Positions 32,820-43,300 of a DNA stretch of 61,509 bases are shown one piece after another. Each line of letters opens with the position of its first letter. Position 1 is the first letter of the stretch. Source of the stretch: GWE2-40-63 sp050251815 (GTDB lineage: Bacteria > Bacteroidota > Bacteroidia > Bacteroidales > SZUA-534); NCBI GenBank assembly GCA_050251815.1, contig JBFWMB010000018.1, positions 1 through 61,509 of the forward strand. Reading direction: 5' to 3'. The notes beneath the pieces were generated by a model, which saw only the letters and a program-made list of their open reading frames with translations, had not been told where the DNA came from and ran no database searches. A program made the translations under genes and the position numbers.

Positions 32820-34028
32820 TTATCTCCATATTTCGGGTAATTCTAAAGCTCCCCCTTGTAAACGACAATCAATACAGCCCTGATTTTCGGGAAAAAACAA
32901 ACCTTTTGCACCTATTCCTTCAGGGTCTTCAATTAAATAATAAGGCCAATAAATGTTATCTATACTTTCTAATACTCTAATTGGATCTTTAACCTGGTAA
33001 TAGTAACAAAACGCATCATCGGAATGGTACAGACGCATTTCATTATTTGCAAATACCCGTTTTGAGGTAACAGCCGACACATTGAAATACCCAAGCACCT
33101 TTTCTGAAGGATTGCTAACACAGGTTATGTTTCCCTGAATACTGGCGGGTTGCTTATCGTTTATCCCACCGGATTCCTGACTATTTGCCATCAACAGCTT
33201 CCAGTAATCATATGCTTCTTTACTTAGGCTGTATTGCTTCACCAACAAACTGTAACGCCAATATAATTTTTGTGTGGAATTATCAACAAATATCAGGGGA
33301 TATTTAAGGTATTCATCAACTACATTTTTTGTTGAGGCAGCAAACATCCTTTTCACTCCTTCCGTTTTATAACAGGTAAATAATGAATAGTCTTTACCGG
33401 GAACATCAACCAACTCTCCTTCCCAATACAACTCTATAGGCCAGGTGGAATGATATTCATAGGTTTCTTCCAGTTTAAAACGATAATACTTACTATCGCC
33501 CTGCCGGGTTCTTATATCAACATAAAATTGCAATCCAACCGATTCAACCAACTTACTCACCTCATTGGTGTCAACCATAAATTCATAATATACGCTATCT
33601 ACATCAGGACATGCGGTCATGGTTTCAAATTCCGATTCATATCTTTTTCCTTGCATTGTCTCAACAATAACTTTAAAGGCATTCCCTGGCACAAGAAACT
33701 CAAAAGGAATGGTCCCAAAATAATAACCTTTATCGGCATTTTCTTTAAAAGTAAATTCATTTCCATCTTTATCGCTCACTACCACCTGGCAATTATGCAC
33801 CACATGCAGGCTGTAATCAATAAGTGATGTCGATTCAGAAATAATAATCCGCTGTTCCTCGCTTTCGTCAGAAATTAAAGCATCGATAACCAGAACGGGC
33901 TCAAATCCCACCTCGTCATTAATAAAATATGGCTCAACACATGAAACAACAATTACAAGACTGACTAATCCTAAAAAATACATTGGTGCCTTCTTAGTAT
34001 ATTTGCTACTAACTGGTTTCTGTTTCAT
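32820..34028 (-). CDS. DUF4249 family lipoprotein, copy 1 (last of three)
   Basis: A 402-residue lipoprotein from the ATG at 34028 (MKQKPVSS). The signal peptide ends in a lipobox (LVIVVSC, Cys about residue 30). The mature start EPYFINDEVGFEPVLVIDAL and the later HNCQVVVSDKDGNEFTF and IDSVYY-type strands are the DUF4249 pattern. Other landmarks are YEYHSTWPIELYW, NPLTF-like FVDNSTQKLYWRYSLLVKQ and a C-terminal CIDC pair. DUF4249 proteins occur next to TonB-dependent receptors in Bacteroidota, in the position where SusD would be. This copy is closest in sequence to copy 2. Confidence 0.88.
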   Translation of the reverse strand: MKQKPVSSKYTKKAPMYFLGLVSLVIVVSCVEPYFINDEVGFEPVLVIDALISDESEEQRIIISESTSLIDYSLHVVHNCQVVVSDKDGNEFTFKENADKGYYFGTIPFEFLVPGNAFKVIVETMQGKRYESEFETMTACPDVDSVYYEFMVDTNEVSKLVESVGLQFYVDIRTRQGDSKYYRFKLEETYEYHSTWPIELYWEGELVDVPGKDYSLFTCYKTEGVKRMFAASTKNVVDEYLKYPLIFVDNSTQKLYWRYSLLVKQYSLSKEAYDYWKLLMANSQESGGINDKQPASIQGNITCVSNPSEKVLGYFNVSAVTSKRVFANNEMRLYHSDDAFCYYYQVKDPIRVLESIDNIYWPYYLIEDPEGIGAKGLFFPENQGCIDCRLQGGALELPEIWR

Positions 34029-34148
34029 AATTGGAAGCATTTCATTTACAAATCGTAAATAAGGAAATTTACTAAAACATTTTTCTAAATTTTATATTCC
34101 TACTCCTTTTTTTCATTGCCTTGCTAATATTCAGCCATAATTACTACA

Positions 34149-35354
34149 CTACTCTTTCCAAATTTCAGGAACTTCAGGACTTCCCCCCTTCATCCTGCAA
34201 TCAAAACAATCCTGATTGGCAAAATATAAGTCTGGGGAGTTTCCCTCTGGAACAGGTGCCATATAATAAGGCAATTGATCTTCAGTTAATTTTTGAAAAA
34301 AATCACCAACATTATCTCTGGTAAATTGGCGACAAAATACTTCGTCAGAATGGTACAATCTTAATTCATCTTTTGTAAATATCCGTTTTGCCGACACACT
34401 GGAAACGCTAAAATAACCCAACACATTTTCATCAGGATGACTTACACATTTGATATTCCCCTTTATACTGGCGGGTTGATTATCAATTAATCCACCCGAT
34501 TCCTGACTATTGGCGGCCAACAGCTTCCAATAAGCATAAGCCTCTTCGGTAATGCTTAATTGCTTTACAAATAAACTGTAGCGCCAATATAATTTTTGCG
34601 TGGAATTATCTACAAAATTCAAGGGGTATTTAAGGTATTCTAAATCAACATTTTTAGTAGTTGCCGTATAAATTCGTTTAACTGATTCGTTTTTATAACA
34701 CGTGAAAAATGAATAATTTGGACCCTCACTTTTAAACTCCTCCCCATCCCAATATAAATCTATCGGCCAGGTTGAATGGTACTCATAAGTTTCATCTACT
34801 TGCCAGCGATAGAATTTACTATCACTCTCGTGAGTTCTTAAATCAACATAAAATTGCAATCCAACCGATTCTGCCAATTTACTCACCTCATTGGTATCTA
34901 CTTGAAAATCATAATAAACACTATCGATTTCAGCACATGAGGTCATTGCCTCAAAATCTGATTCGTACAACTTGCCTGCGCTGGTTTGAATCACAATTTT
35001 AAAAGCATTACCCGGAACCAGAAACTCAAAAGGTATAGTCCCCTGATAATTGCCTTGATTAAAATTTTCTGTAAAAGTAAATTCATTTCCATCTTTATCG
35101 CTTACTACCACCTGGCAATTGTGCACCGCGTGCATGCTATATTCAATCAGCGATGTGGTTTCGGAAATTACAATTTGCTGTTCCTCGTGCTCGTCTGTAA
35201 TTAAAGCATCGACAACCAAAACGGGCTCAAAGCCCACTTCGTCATTAATAAAAAAAGGTTCAATGCAAGAAACAACAATTACAAGACAGACTAATCCTAA
35301 AAAAAACATTAGTTCCTTTTTAGTAAATTTTTTACTAACTGGTATCTGTTTCAT
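34149..35354 (-). CDS. DUF4249 family lipoprotein, copy 2
   Basis: A 401-residue lipoprotein from the ATG at 35354 (MKQIPVSKKF), with a lipobox ending at Cys about residue 30 (LVIVVSC). It shares long identical runs with copy 1, among them EPFFINDEVGFEPVLVVDAL, HNCQVVVSDKDGNEFTF and VDNSTQKLYWRYS. It ends with QDCFDCRMKGGSPEVPEIWK, a double-cysteine tail shared with copy 3. The gap to copy 1 is 120 bases. The three genes are clearly products of tandem duplication with later divergence. Confidence 0.88.
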   Translation of the reverse strand: MKQIPVSKKFTKKELMFFLGLVCLVIVVSCIEPFFINDEVGFEPVLVVDALITDEHEEQQIVISETTSLIEYSMHAVHNCQVVVSDKDGNEFTFTENFNQGNYQGTIPFEFLVPGNAFKIVIQTSAGKLYESDFEAMTSCAEIDSVYYDFQVDTNEVSKLAESVGLQFYVDLRTHESDSKFYRWQVDETYEYHSTWPIDLYWDGEEFKSEGPNYSFFTCYKNESVKRIYTATTKNVDLEYLKYPLNFVDNSTQKLYWRYSLFVKQLSITEEAYAYWKLLAANSQESGGLIDNQPASIKGNIKCVSHPDENVLGYFSVSSVSAKRIFTKDELRLYHSDEVFCRQFTRDNVGDFFQKLTEDQLPYYMAPVPEGNSPDLYFANQDCFDCRMKGGSPEVPEIWKE

Positions 35355-35472
35355 AATTGGACGTATTTCATTTACAAATCGCAATAAAAAAGAAAGTAAC
35401 TAAAAAATTTATCCAAAAGTTGTGTTCTCAACCCAGTCTTTATCTTGCTATTGTATAGGGACCAAACCTGCA

Positions 35473-36648
35473 CTATTCTTTCCAAAAATCAGGAACCTCG
35501 AGACTTCCCCCCTTCATCCTGCAATCAAAACAATCCTGTTCGGCAAAATATATTTCAGGCGCTTCACCCTCAGGAACCGGAGCTAAATAATAAGGCCATT
35601 GACTCTTTTTTAAACCATCTAAAAACTTCATGGGAAATGGACGGGTATATTGTTTACAGTAAACATCCTCGGAATGAAAAGGTTTCATTTCGTCCCCAAT
35701 AAATATTCTTTTTTCTGACACACTCGATACACTAAAATAACCCAGAACTTTCTCGTCAGGATGACTAACACAATAAATATTTCCTTTCATGTTGGCAGGT
35801 TGATTATCATCCAATCCACCTGATTCCTGACTATTGGCCATTAACAATCTCCAATAATCATAAGCTCTCTCAGTCACACTTAATTGCTTAACCAACAGAC
35901 TGTATCTCCAATATAGTTTTTGTGTCGAATTATCGACAAAAGTCAATGGGTATTTCAAATATTGATCCACTACATTTTTTGTAGATGCTGCAAATATTTT
36001 TAGTACTGGTTCAGTTTTGTAACAAGTAAAATAAGAATAATCGGGTTGTTGGGTTCTTATAAATCCTGCCCAGTATTGTTCAATAGGCCAGCTGGAATGA
36101 TATTCATAAGTCTCATTTAAAGTCCAGCGATAAAACTTACTGTTATTGTTATCTGTTTTTAAATCAACATAAAATTGGAGACCCGCTGATTTCAATGTAT
36201 TACTTGTTGAATTCATTTCAACTTTAAGATCGTAGTAAACACTATCAATAGGTGCAGCGGATGTTAGTTCCTCAAAATCTGAAGTATAAATTCTCCCCCG
36301 GTCCGTTTCTATGGTAATTTTAAAAGCATTGCCCGAAACTAAAAATTCAAAGGGAATCGTCCCTTGATAGTAGCCCTGATCCGGATTTTCGGTAAAAATA
36401 AATTCATTCCCATTTTTATCGGTTACTACCACCTTACAATTGTGCACCAGATGAATGGTATAATCAATCAAGGAAGTTGTCTCGGAAATTACAATATGCT
36501 GTTCTTCCTTTTCATCGGTAATAGTAGCATCAACAACCAAATTCGACTCAAAGCCCAAATCTTCATTAATAAAAAAAGGTTCGATACACGATTGATTAAA
36601 AACAACAATAAAAAAAATAAAATAATATTTAATGCTAGTCATTTTCAT
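35473..36648 (-). CDS. DUF4249 family lipoprotein, copy 3 (first of three)
   Basis: A 391-residue lipoprotein with a shorter signal peptide (MKMTSIKYYFIFFIVVFNQSC, Cys21). Family landmarks are EPFFINEDLGFESNLVVDAT, HNCKVVVTDKNGNEF, YEYHSSWPIEQYW and the QDCFDCRMKGGSLEVPDFW tail. It overlaps the end of the TonB-dependent receptor gene by 14 bases, so it is translationally coupled to it and is the most likely direct partner of that receptor. Confidence 0.9.
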   Translation of the reverse strand: MKMTSIKYYFIFFIVVFNQSCIEPFFINEDLGFESNLVVDATITDEKEEQHIVISETTSLIDYTIHLVHNCKVVVTDKNGNEFIFTENPDQGYYQGTIPFEFLVSGNAFKITIETDRGRIYTSDFEELTSAAPIDSVYYDLKVEMNSTSNTLKSAGLQFYVDLKTDNNNSKFYRWTLNETYEYHSSWPIEQYWAGFIRTQQPDYSYFTCYKTEPVLKIFAASTKNVVDQYLKYPLTFVDNSTQKLYWRYSLLVKQLSVTERAYDYWRLLMANSQESGGLDDNQPANMKGNIYCVSHPDEKVLGYFSVSSVSEKRIFIGDEMKPFHSEDVYCKQYTRPFPMKFLDGLKKSQWPYYLAPVPEGEAPEIYFAEQDCFDCRMKGGSLEVPDFWKE

Positions 36649-39406
36649 AGTTGCCTAATTTAAAATTCCACGACACGGTAAAAATGGGTACACCAATAAT
36701 TGAATACTTGTAACCCTGAACTACACCATTCTCCGAATGGAAGTAAATGGAATAAGGATTTTTACGACCGGTAACATTATAAACATTGAAAACCCAATAA
36801 CTGTGAAGGAATTTTTTTGCCTTTAGGTTTCCTTCCAGGGTTAACGATAAATCGAGCCTAAAATTATCGGGTACCCGATACTCATTTCGATCGGAATAGT
36901 CAATATACCGACTACCTTCGATAAAATATATAGCTTTTGGCATGGTAATCGGGCGACCTGTACTGTACAACACATTAGCCGATAAAACCAGCCGCCGGTT
37001 AAAGCGGTAATTACCTACAATATTTACTACATGCGGTTTGTCGTAATTACTTGGATAATACGCACCCTGATTAATTTTTTCCCATGAATTTTCGCCATCG
37101 ACTTTTACCTGCGATCGGGAATAGGTATAAGTAAGCCAACCGTTTAAACGCCCCGACTCTTTTGCCAGCATAAATTCCAATCCATAAGCATCCTGTTCTC
37201 CTTGCAGTGTCATGGTTTCAACCTGTTTGTTTTCCAAAAAATCGGCACCATCGGCAAATTCAAGAATATTTTCCATTTTCTTCAGATAGGCTTCAGTAGA
37301 TAATGATATACCCAGCGAAGGAACTACCTGGTAGTAACCAAGCGACATTTGCCTGGAAAAACCCGGTTTAATATATGAGTCGGCCATTTTCCACTGATCA
37401 GTTGGTGCCACAGCATAGGTATTACTTAATAAGAATAAGTATTGGCTCATCTCGTTATAAGCAAGCTTTAATGAGCTGAAAGATGAAAATTTATAATCGG
37501 CGGAAAATCGCAACTCCGGACGGGTGTAATCAACCATTATTTTGCCTGCTTTAAACGCTTCGGTATTGATAACATTAGATATATCGGGTTTTACATCAGG
37601 TGCATAAGTCAGCACTTCGCCCGGTCCTAATTTTGCAAAATAACTTAAGCGGGCACCTGCCTGAATTTTAAGTTTTTTTGTAATCTGATAAGAATCATCA
37701 ACATATAAGGCGCCTTCAATACCATATTCTTTTCCCAAAAGGCTTTCCTGCCTTTCAGACTGTTCTCCTACCGGAAGTATTTTACCTCTATCTAAAGCAT
37801 AATTAATAACACTTCCTCCAAAAGTAATCAGCTGCTTTTCAGTAAAATTCCAGGAGTAATTGCCTTTAAGCTCGGTATGTTGTATTTGATATTCATGTGA
37901 ATAAGATTCTGAAATGCTATTCCAATCTTCAGACTTAAATCCATAAGCCGAATAAACGGCAGCATATTCCGCTTTAAATGTTGAACTGTAGCGGTGAAAA
38001 TAATTTAATGCTGCACCCAGATTATTGTAATTGTATTTATTTAAATTGTTTAGGTTAAAATAATCGGAGCTTTTGTATCCAAAAAGTTTTACTTTTCGGT
38101 TTTCATCAAATTCATAATCGATACTGGCCGTAAAATCAGAGAACTTAACATTAGAGTTTTGCAGATCCTCATCATTTAAGCGATTCATAATCCAGTCTGA
38201 ATATGAGGAACGTCCACTTACCACAAAGGAACTTTTCTCTTTAATAATCGGACCTTCGATTTCAATATTTGCCGAAATGGGGCTTATGCCTCCCTGGGCA
38301 AATAAATTCTTCTTATTTCCGGCTCGTGTTTCCAATAGAAATAAACTCGACAAACGACCACCAAATTGCGTGGGAACATATCCTTTATACATCGAAAAAT
38401 CGCTTATTACTGAAGGATTCACAGCAGTAAAAAAACCAAATACGTGAGACGTATTGTATAAAGGAACTTTATTTACATAAAACAGGTTTTGATCGGCGTT
38501 TCCTCCTCGAACATTAATGCCTCCTGAACCTTCATTAACGCTAACAACACCGGGTAATAGCTGCGATATTTTTACAATATCACGTTCACCCATCAACGAG
38601 GGTAATTCTTTCACCGATTTAATATCAATTTTATCGAGTCCAACCTGCGAACCTCTAATAGCAAAGACCTGGTTTGCATTAACTGTAACTTCGTCGATGG
38701 CTGTTACTTCTTTTTGCATGGCAAAACTAAATGTTCCATCGCCAAAAACCTCGAATTGACACTTTTCAGTGGCCATACCAATACAGCTAAACTCTCCGGA
38801 ATAAGTCCCCGGATATAGCCTAAAATGAATCTCGCCATGTTCGTTGGTTGCTGCTCCAAGGCTAATAGCCGGAAAATATAAATTTGCACCAATCAGCGGT
38901 TCATTATCCTCACTGGAAACAATATTACCTTTAACTCTTACTTTTTTATTGTATGCCGTTTTGTTTTTTTCCCCGACAATAATCTTTTTTTTCTCGTCAG
39001 TTCGTCGTCCCTGTAAAAACTCCCCGTCATTAATTTTTGAAACACCATTTTCATCGTCGCTAAGCTGAGTGGGCTGCATGGCCAAACTAATACTATATTG
39101 GTTCTGCTTTTCAATTAATATTATATTATTGGGTTCTTCAAACAGATAGCTTAAGCGGGTATATTTAAAAGCCTGCTCCAATATGCGCTTTAAAGGCAAA
39201 CTATCGCCATTTACTGACACAGAACTATTTCTCAACCATTCAGACTTATAATAAAAAGTTACACCCAGTTCTTGCTCCAATTCACTGATAAACTCGGGAA
39301 GTGGCGTATTAATAAAATGACAATTGTAGGTCTCAAATAATTTGTCTTGCGCCATTAGCATACCCGACCAGGCTATAAAAACAATAAGTAAGAAAAATTT
39401 ATTCAT
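36635..39406 (-). CDS. TonB-dependent receptor with N-terminal STN domain
   Basis: A 923-residue outer-membrane receptor. In order: a signal peptide (1-19, ending MAQ), an STN (secretin/TonB N-terminal) domain at about 27-105, a low-complexity stretch, a carboxypeptidase-regulatory-like domain (about 158-240; VKGNIVSSEDNEPLIGANLY), a plug domain (about 270-385; IKSVKELPSLMGERDIVK, GGINVRGGNADQNLFYVN) and a 22-strand-type barrel to the C-terminus, which ends in an aromatic strand (FTVSWNFKL). The STN domain normally signals through a FecR-type anti-sigma factor, but no sigma/anti-sigma pair is adjacent. It overlaps the preceding small gene by 8 bases and the first DUF4249 gene by 14. The substrate is unknown. 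Confidence 0.92.
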   Translation of the reverse strand: MNKFFLLIVFIAWSGMLMAQDKLFETYNCHFINTPLPEFISELEQELGVTFYYKSEWLRNSSVSVNGDSLPLKRILEQAFKYTRLSYLFEEPNNIILIEKQNQYSISLAMQPTQLSDDENGVSKINDGEFLQGRRTDEKKKIIVGEKNKTAYNKKVRVKGNIVSSEDNEPLIGANLYFPAISLGAATNEHGEIHFRLYPGTYSGEFSCIGMATEKCQFEVFGDGTFSFAMQKEVTAIDEVTVNANQVFAIRGSQVGLDKIDIKSVKELPSLMGERDIVKISQLLPGVVSVNEGSGGINVRGGNADQNLFYVNKVPLYNTSHVFGFFTAVNPSVISDFSMYKGYVPTQFGGRLSSLFLLETRAGNKKNLFAQGGISPISANIEIEGPIIKEKSSFVVSGRSSYSDWIMNRLNDEDLQNSNVKFSDFTASIDYEFDENRKVKLFGYKSSDYFNLNNLNKYNYNNLGAALNYFHRYSSTFKAEYAAVYSAYGFKSEDWNSISESYSHEYQIQHTELKGNYSWNFTEKQLITFGGSVINYALDRGKILPVGEQSERQESLLGKEYGIEGALYVDDSYQITKKLKIQAGARLSYFAKLGPGEVLTYAPDVKPDISNVINTEAFKAGKIMVDYTRPELRFSADYKFSSFSSLKLAYNEMSQYLFLLSNTYAVAPTDQWKMADSYIKPGFSRQMSLGYYQVVPSLGISLSTEAYLKKMENILEFADGADFLENKQVETMTLQGEQDAYGLEFMLAKESGRLNGWLTYTYSRSQVKVDGENSWEKINQGAYYPSNYDKPHVVNIVGNYRFNRRLVLSANVLYSTGRPITMPKAIYFIEGSRYIDYSDRNEYRVPDNFRLDLSLTLEGNLKAKKFLHSYWVFNVYNVTGRKNPYSIYFHSENGVVQGYKYSIIGVPIFTVSWNFKLGNYEND

Positions 39407-40112
39407 TGGAATTAGATATCATAGAGTTTAGATCGTCACAAATTTTCTGAAGCTCTCCACTGGGCAGATGCCTTAAATTATTTGGCAGTTTTTTGGAAAT
39501 AGCTTCTTTATGGGGTTCAAATTGTTTTGGAAGCAATTTTATAAACTTCCGCTTAGATTTAAATAAAACGGGTTCACCGGCTACAACTATATATTTTTTT
39601 AAATACAACTTGCTATAACCAAATCCGTTTTTATCGGCTTTATTATTGTGGACGTAATCCTTATTATAAGCAATTAAACATAAGATTCCTGAATCTGAAC
39701 CTAAAGATTCAATGTAAGGATTTTTAATATTCTGATATACGTTTTTTATAAACTTTTTTCCCTCTATCTCGAACCAGTTTACTTGATTCGAATTAAGAAT
39801 TATTTGTGTTTTTGCACCAAGATAATTATCATATTCCATAATCAATTCCTGATCATAAACATTGTAATAGAGCCAAACCTGATCGTAAATCTTATGTTCT
39901 AAACTAATTTTTCCCAACAAAGCTTTATTTTCAATCAAAAAAGGGTGGCCATAATCACAACGTCGTTCCTGAACGTATTTTATTCCTTTGTATAAAGCGG
40001 GATCTTTTCCATAGTTTGAATCAAACTGTTCGAGATCGGAACTTGATATTTGGGCTAAAAGACTACCAGAAAACAAAATAAATCCTAAAAAACTTAATAT
40101 GAATGATTTCAC
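39399..40112 (-). CDS. Secreted protein of unknown function heading the TonB/DUF4249 operon
   Basis: A 237-residue exported protein with a signal peptide (MKSFILSFLGFILFSGSLLAQ). I recognise no domain with certainty. The mature part is Lys/Tyr/Asn-rich and mostly beta (YDQVWLYYNVYDQELIMEYD), followed by a basic C-terminal helical tail (KSKRKFIKLLPKQFEPHKEAI). It is the first gene of the operon and its last 8 bases overlap the TonB-dependent receptor start, so it is translationally coupled. It takes the place where an anti-sigma gene often stands in STN-receptor loci, but it does not look like FecR. Confidence 0.7.
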   Translation of the reverse strand: MKSFILSFLGFILFSGSLLAQISSSDLEQFDSNYGKDPALYKGIKYVQERRCDYGHPFLIENKALLGKISLEHKIYDQVWLYYNVYDQELIMEYDNYLGAKTQIILNSNQVNWFEIEGKKFIKNVYQNIKNPYIESLGSDSGILCLIAYNKDYVHNNKADKNGFGYSKLYLKKYIVVAGEPVLFKSKRKFIKLLPKQFEPHKEAISKKLPNNLRHLPSGELQKICDDLNSMISNSNE

Positions 40113-40355
40113 GAGCTAACTATTTTAAAAGTTTTCTAAACTAATATTTTTTTTTTACATCACTATTTTTTTTCCGAAATAAATTGGAGCCAAAGCTTCG
40201 CTTCATATTAATTACAGCGCCTTATAAACCTAGTCGGCAAAAAAAATAAATTGTTACATCTAACAATAAAAAATTTTAAGGTCAACTTAACAATGTCAGT
40301 AATCAATTGTTACTTTATTTGTTAAATTGCATCAGTATTCAAGCAAACTGGTTAC

Positions 40356-43300
40356 ATGGTTTTTAAAAGATATCTATTGTTAGTTTTCCTGACTATCACA
40401 AGAGTTTTTGTGTTAGACGCACAAACAACTACCAATCAATTAGTCAAAAACAAACCCCTGCATCAATTCAATTTCACTTCGTACAATACCTCGAACAACC
40501 TGCCAACTAACTCTGTACTGCAAATAATTCAATCGAGCCAGGGGTATATTTACATAAGCAGTTATGCAGGATTGATTCAATTCGATGGCAAGCGCTTTGT
40601 TATGTTTAATAAGAAGAACACTCCGGCTTTCAAATCGAACATTACGGGTCGTATAAAAGAAGATCGTTTTGGAACTATTTGGATTACGACCCAGGGAAGT
40701 GGATTAATTTCGTACAATTCAGGAAAATTTAAATCGCATGGCATAAATCAGGGAATCGAAAATATATTCAGGGCTATTTACATCGATTCTGCAAACAACA
40801 TTTGGTCGGCTTCACCTGAAAAAGGATGGTTTGTTTACGACGGACAGCAATTTGAATTCCTGAAATGGCATAAACCATTGCAGGATATTGAGGTACGAAC
40901 CATAGAAAAAGGACCGGACGGAGCTATTTATTTTGGAACTTTAGGCCATGGTATATTTGTGTTTAAAGATGGCGTACTAAATCAAATTCCTCCCGAAGAT
41001 TACAACGATGCACTATGGGTTTACACCATTTTTCGTTGCAAAAAGAATCAGCTTTGGTTTGGTACCAGTCAGGGTTTGTTTTTGTTCGATGGAAAACAAT
41101 TCAAACAACTCAATATAGCCAACATTGCTACAGTTAACAGCATTACTCAGGATTCAACCGGAAACATTTGGATTGGTGCAAGTAGCGGCCTTTTTCGCAT
41201 TGAATCAGAAACCATGAATGTAGAACACCTTGATAAAGCTTTAGGCTTACCCTCTTGCTTTATCAACAGCCTTACACTCGATCATGAAGGAAGCCTTTGG
41301 CTAACCAATTACAAAGGCGGTATTATTCAGCTTAAAGACGGAATGTTTATTAATTACCATCAATCGGTTGGATTCAGGGGAAAAGTTGTAAATTCAGTTG
41401 TCGAAATTGAACCCGGTCATTTCCTGATTGGCTTTGATAATGGAGCCATCGACCAAATTGAAAACGGTAGAATAAGACCCTATCAGACAAAACACAAGCT
41501 TAAAAATTCGAGAATTCGGCACATCTTAAAAGACAGCCAAAAGAATCTTTGGATATCAAGCTATAACGGACTATTAAAAATTGAACCCAACGGGAAAGAG
41601 TATTTTTTTCATCCCAAAAATGGTTTTCCTTCGAGCAAAATTCGCCTGACTTTTGAAGACTCCCAAAAAAACCTTTGGGTTGGAACCCGAAACCACGGAT
41701 TGCTTAAAATGGACCCACAAGGTACCCTCAAAATATTCGACAATACAAACGGATTTAATTCACTGCTGGTAATGTCAATAAACGAATATGAAGGTAAAAT
41801 TTATGTAGGAACCAACGATGGAGGCCTTTATATAATTGAAAACGATACAGTAATTCAGGTTTTGGACAAAACCACCGGACTACCCTCGAACATTATTTTC
41901 AATACCTATATGGATACCGAACTCAACCTGTGGATTGCCATGAACGGTGGTCTGGTTCGTGTAAAAAATGACACCATCCGGTTTTTAACCGTAAAGGATG
42001 GATTGGAAGATGATTCTCCGTTCGATGTACTGGAAGATAACTGGGGTAATTTATGGCTTCCCAGTGCATCAGGAATAATGAAACTCGATAAAGATGAAAT
42101 ACTTAACTATTTTGAAAACAAGGTACAAAACGGAATAAACTGCATTTTATACACACAAAAAGACGGCATGCAGCACGAAGAGTGCAATGCCAATGCTTTG
42201 TCAATAAAAGCTTCAGATGGCACCTTACTTTTTCCCACTATTGAGGGAGTTGTTCAGGTGAATCCCAGCATAAAAATTCAAAATACTAAAGCGCCCAATG
42301 TTGTAATCGAAAACCTTTTTGTAAATAATCAGCCTGTAGATTTGCATCAACCAATAATTATTCCACCCGGAAAACACCGTCTTACCTTTGAATTTACTGC
42401 ATTAAGCCTGCTGGAACCTCAGAAAAACCAATTCAAGTACCAATTAGTTGGTTACGACGATCAATTTGTTGATGCCAAAGATAGCCGAACCGTTTCGTTT
42501 ACAAACCTGGCACCTGGTTCTTATACCTTTAGAGTAATTGCATCAAACAATCAGGATGTCTGGAATCTCGAAGGCGATTCGGTTTATTTTACCATTAAAC
42601 CCCGATTTTTTCAGACTTACACCTTTTACGGATTGCTTGGAGTATTTCTACTGGGATTCGTTTTTTTAATCTATGAAATAAGAGTGCGGCAATACAAATA
42701 CCGTCAACAAATACTTGAGGCTCTGGTAAAAAGGCGTACTCACCAGGTAATGTTAAAAAACAAAACACTGGAAGAACAAAAACAGGAAATCCAAAGCCAG
42801 GCCGAAAAACTAGCCGAACAAAAAGAAGTACTCGAAAAATTAAATGCTGATAAGGACAAGATGTTTTCCATTGTTGCTCACGACTTACGAAGCCCGATGG
42901 GTAATTTTAAAGTCATGCTCGAGAACCTTTCAAATAAACCGGAGTTGTACGACGATAATCGCAGGCAAAAGGTATTACATGCGCTGAACGAAATGGCAAA
43001 AAACACTTTCGACTTACTCGAAAACCTTTTAAACTGGTCAAAAACTCAAATGGGTGTTATCAATTTTGAACCCGATAAAATCGAAATTTTACCCATATTG
43101 AAAGATGTACTAAAACTGGCAGAACCTTTGGCTCAAAAGAAAAATATTGTCATTAAAATTAAGATACCTCCTTCGTTAACAGCTTATGCCGATGCAAATA
43201 TGGTACGAACCATTTTCAGAAACCTGATAATGAATGCCATAAAATTTACCGATATGCTTGGAAACATTGAAGTTACAAGTATGTCAAACGAAAATTTGGT

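Noticed and set aside
32820..36648. Triplicated DUF4249 genes as an assembly duplication
   Set aside because: The copies differ at many positions along the whole length, including signal peptides and tails, so they are diverged paralogues.
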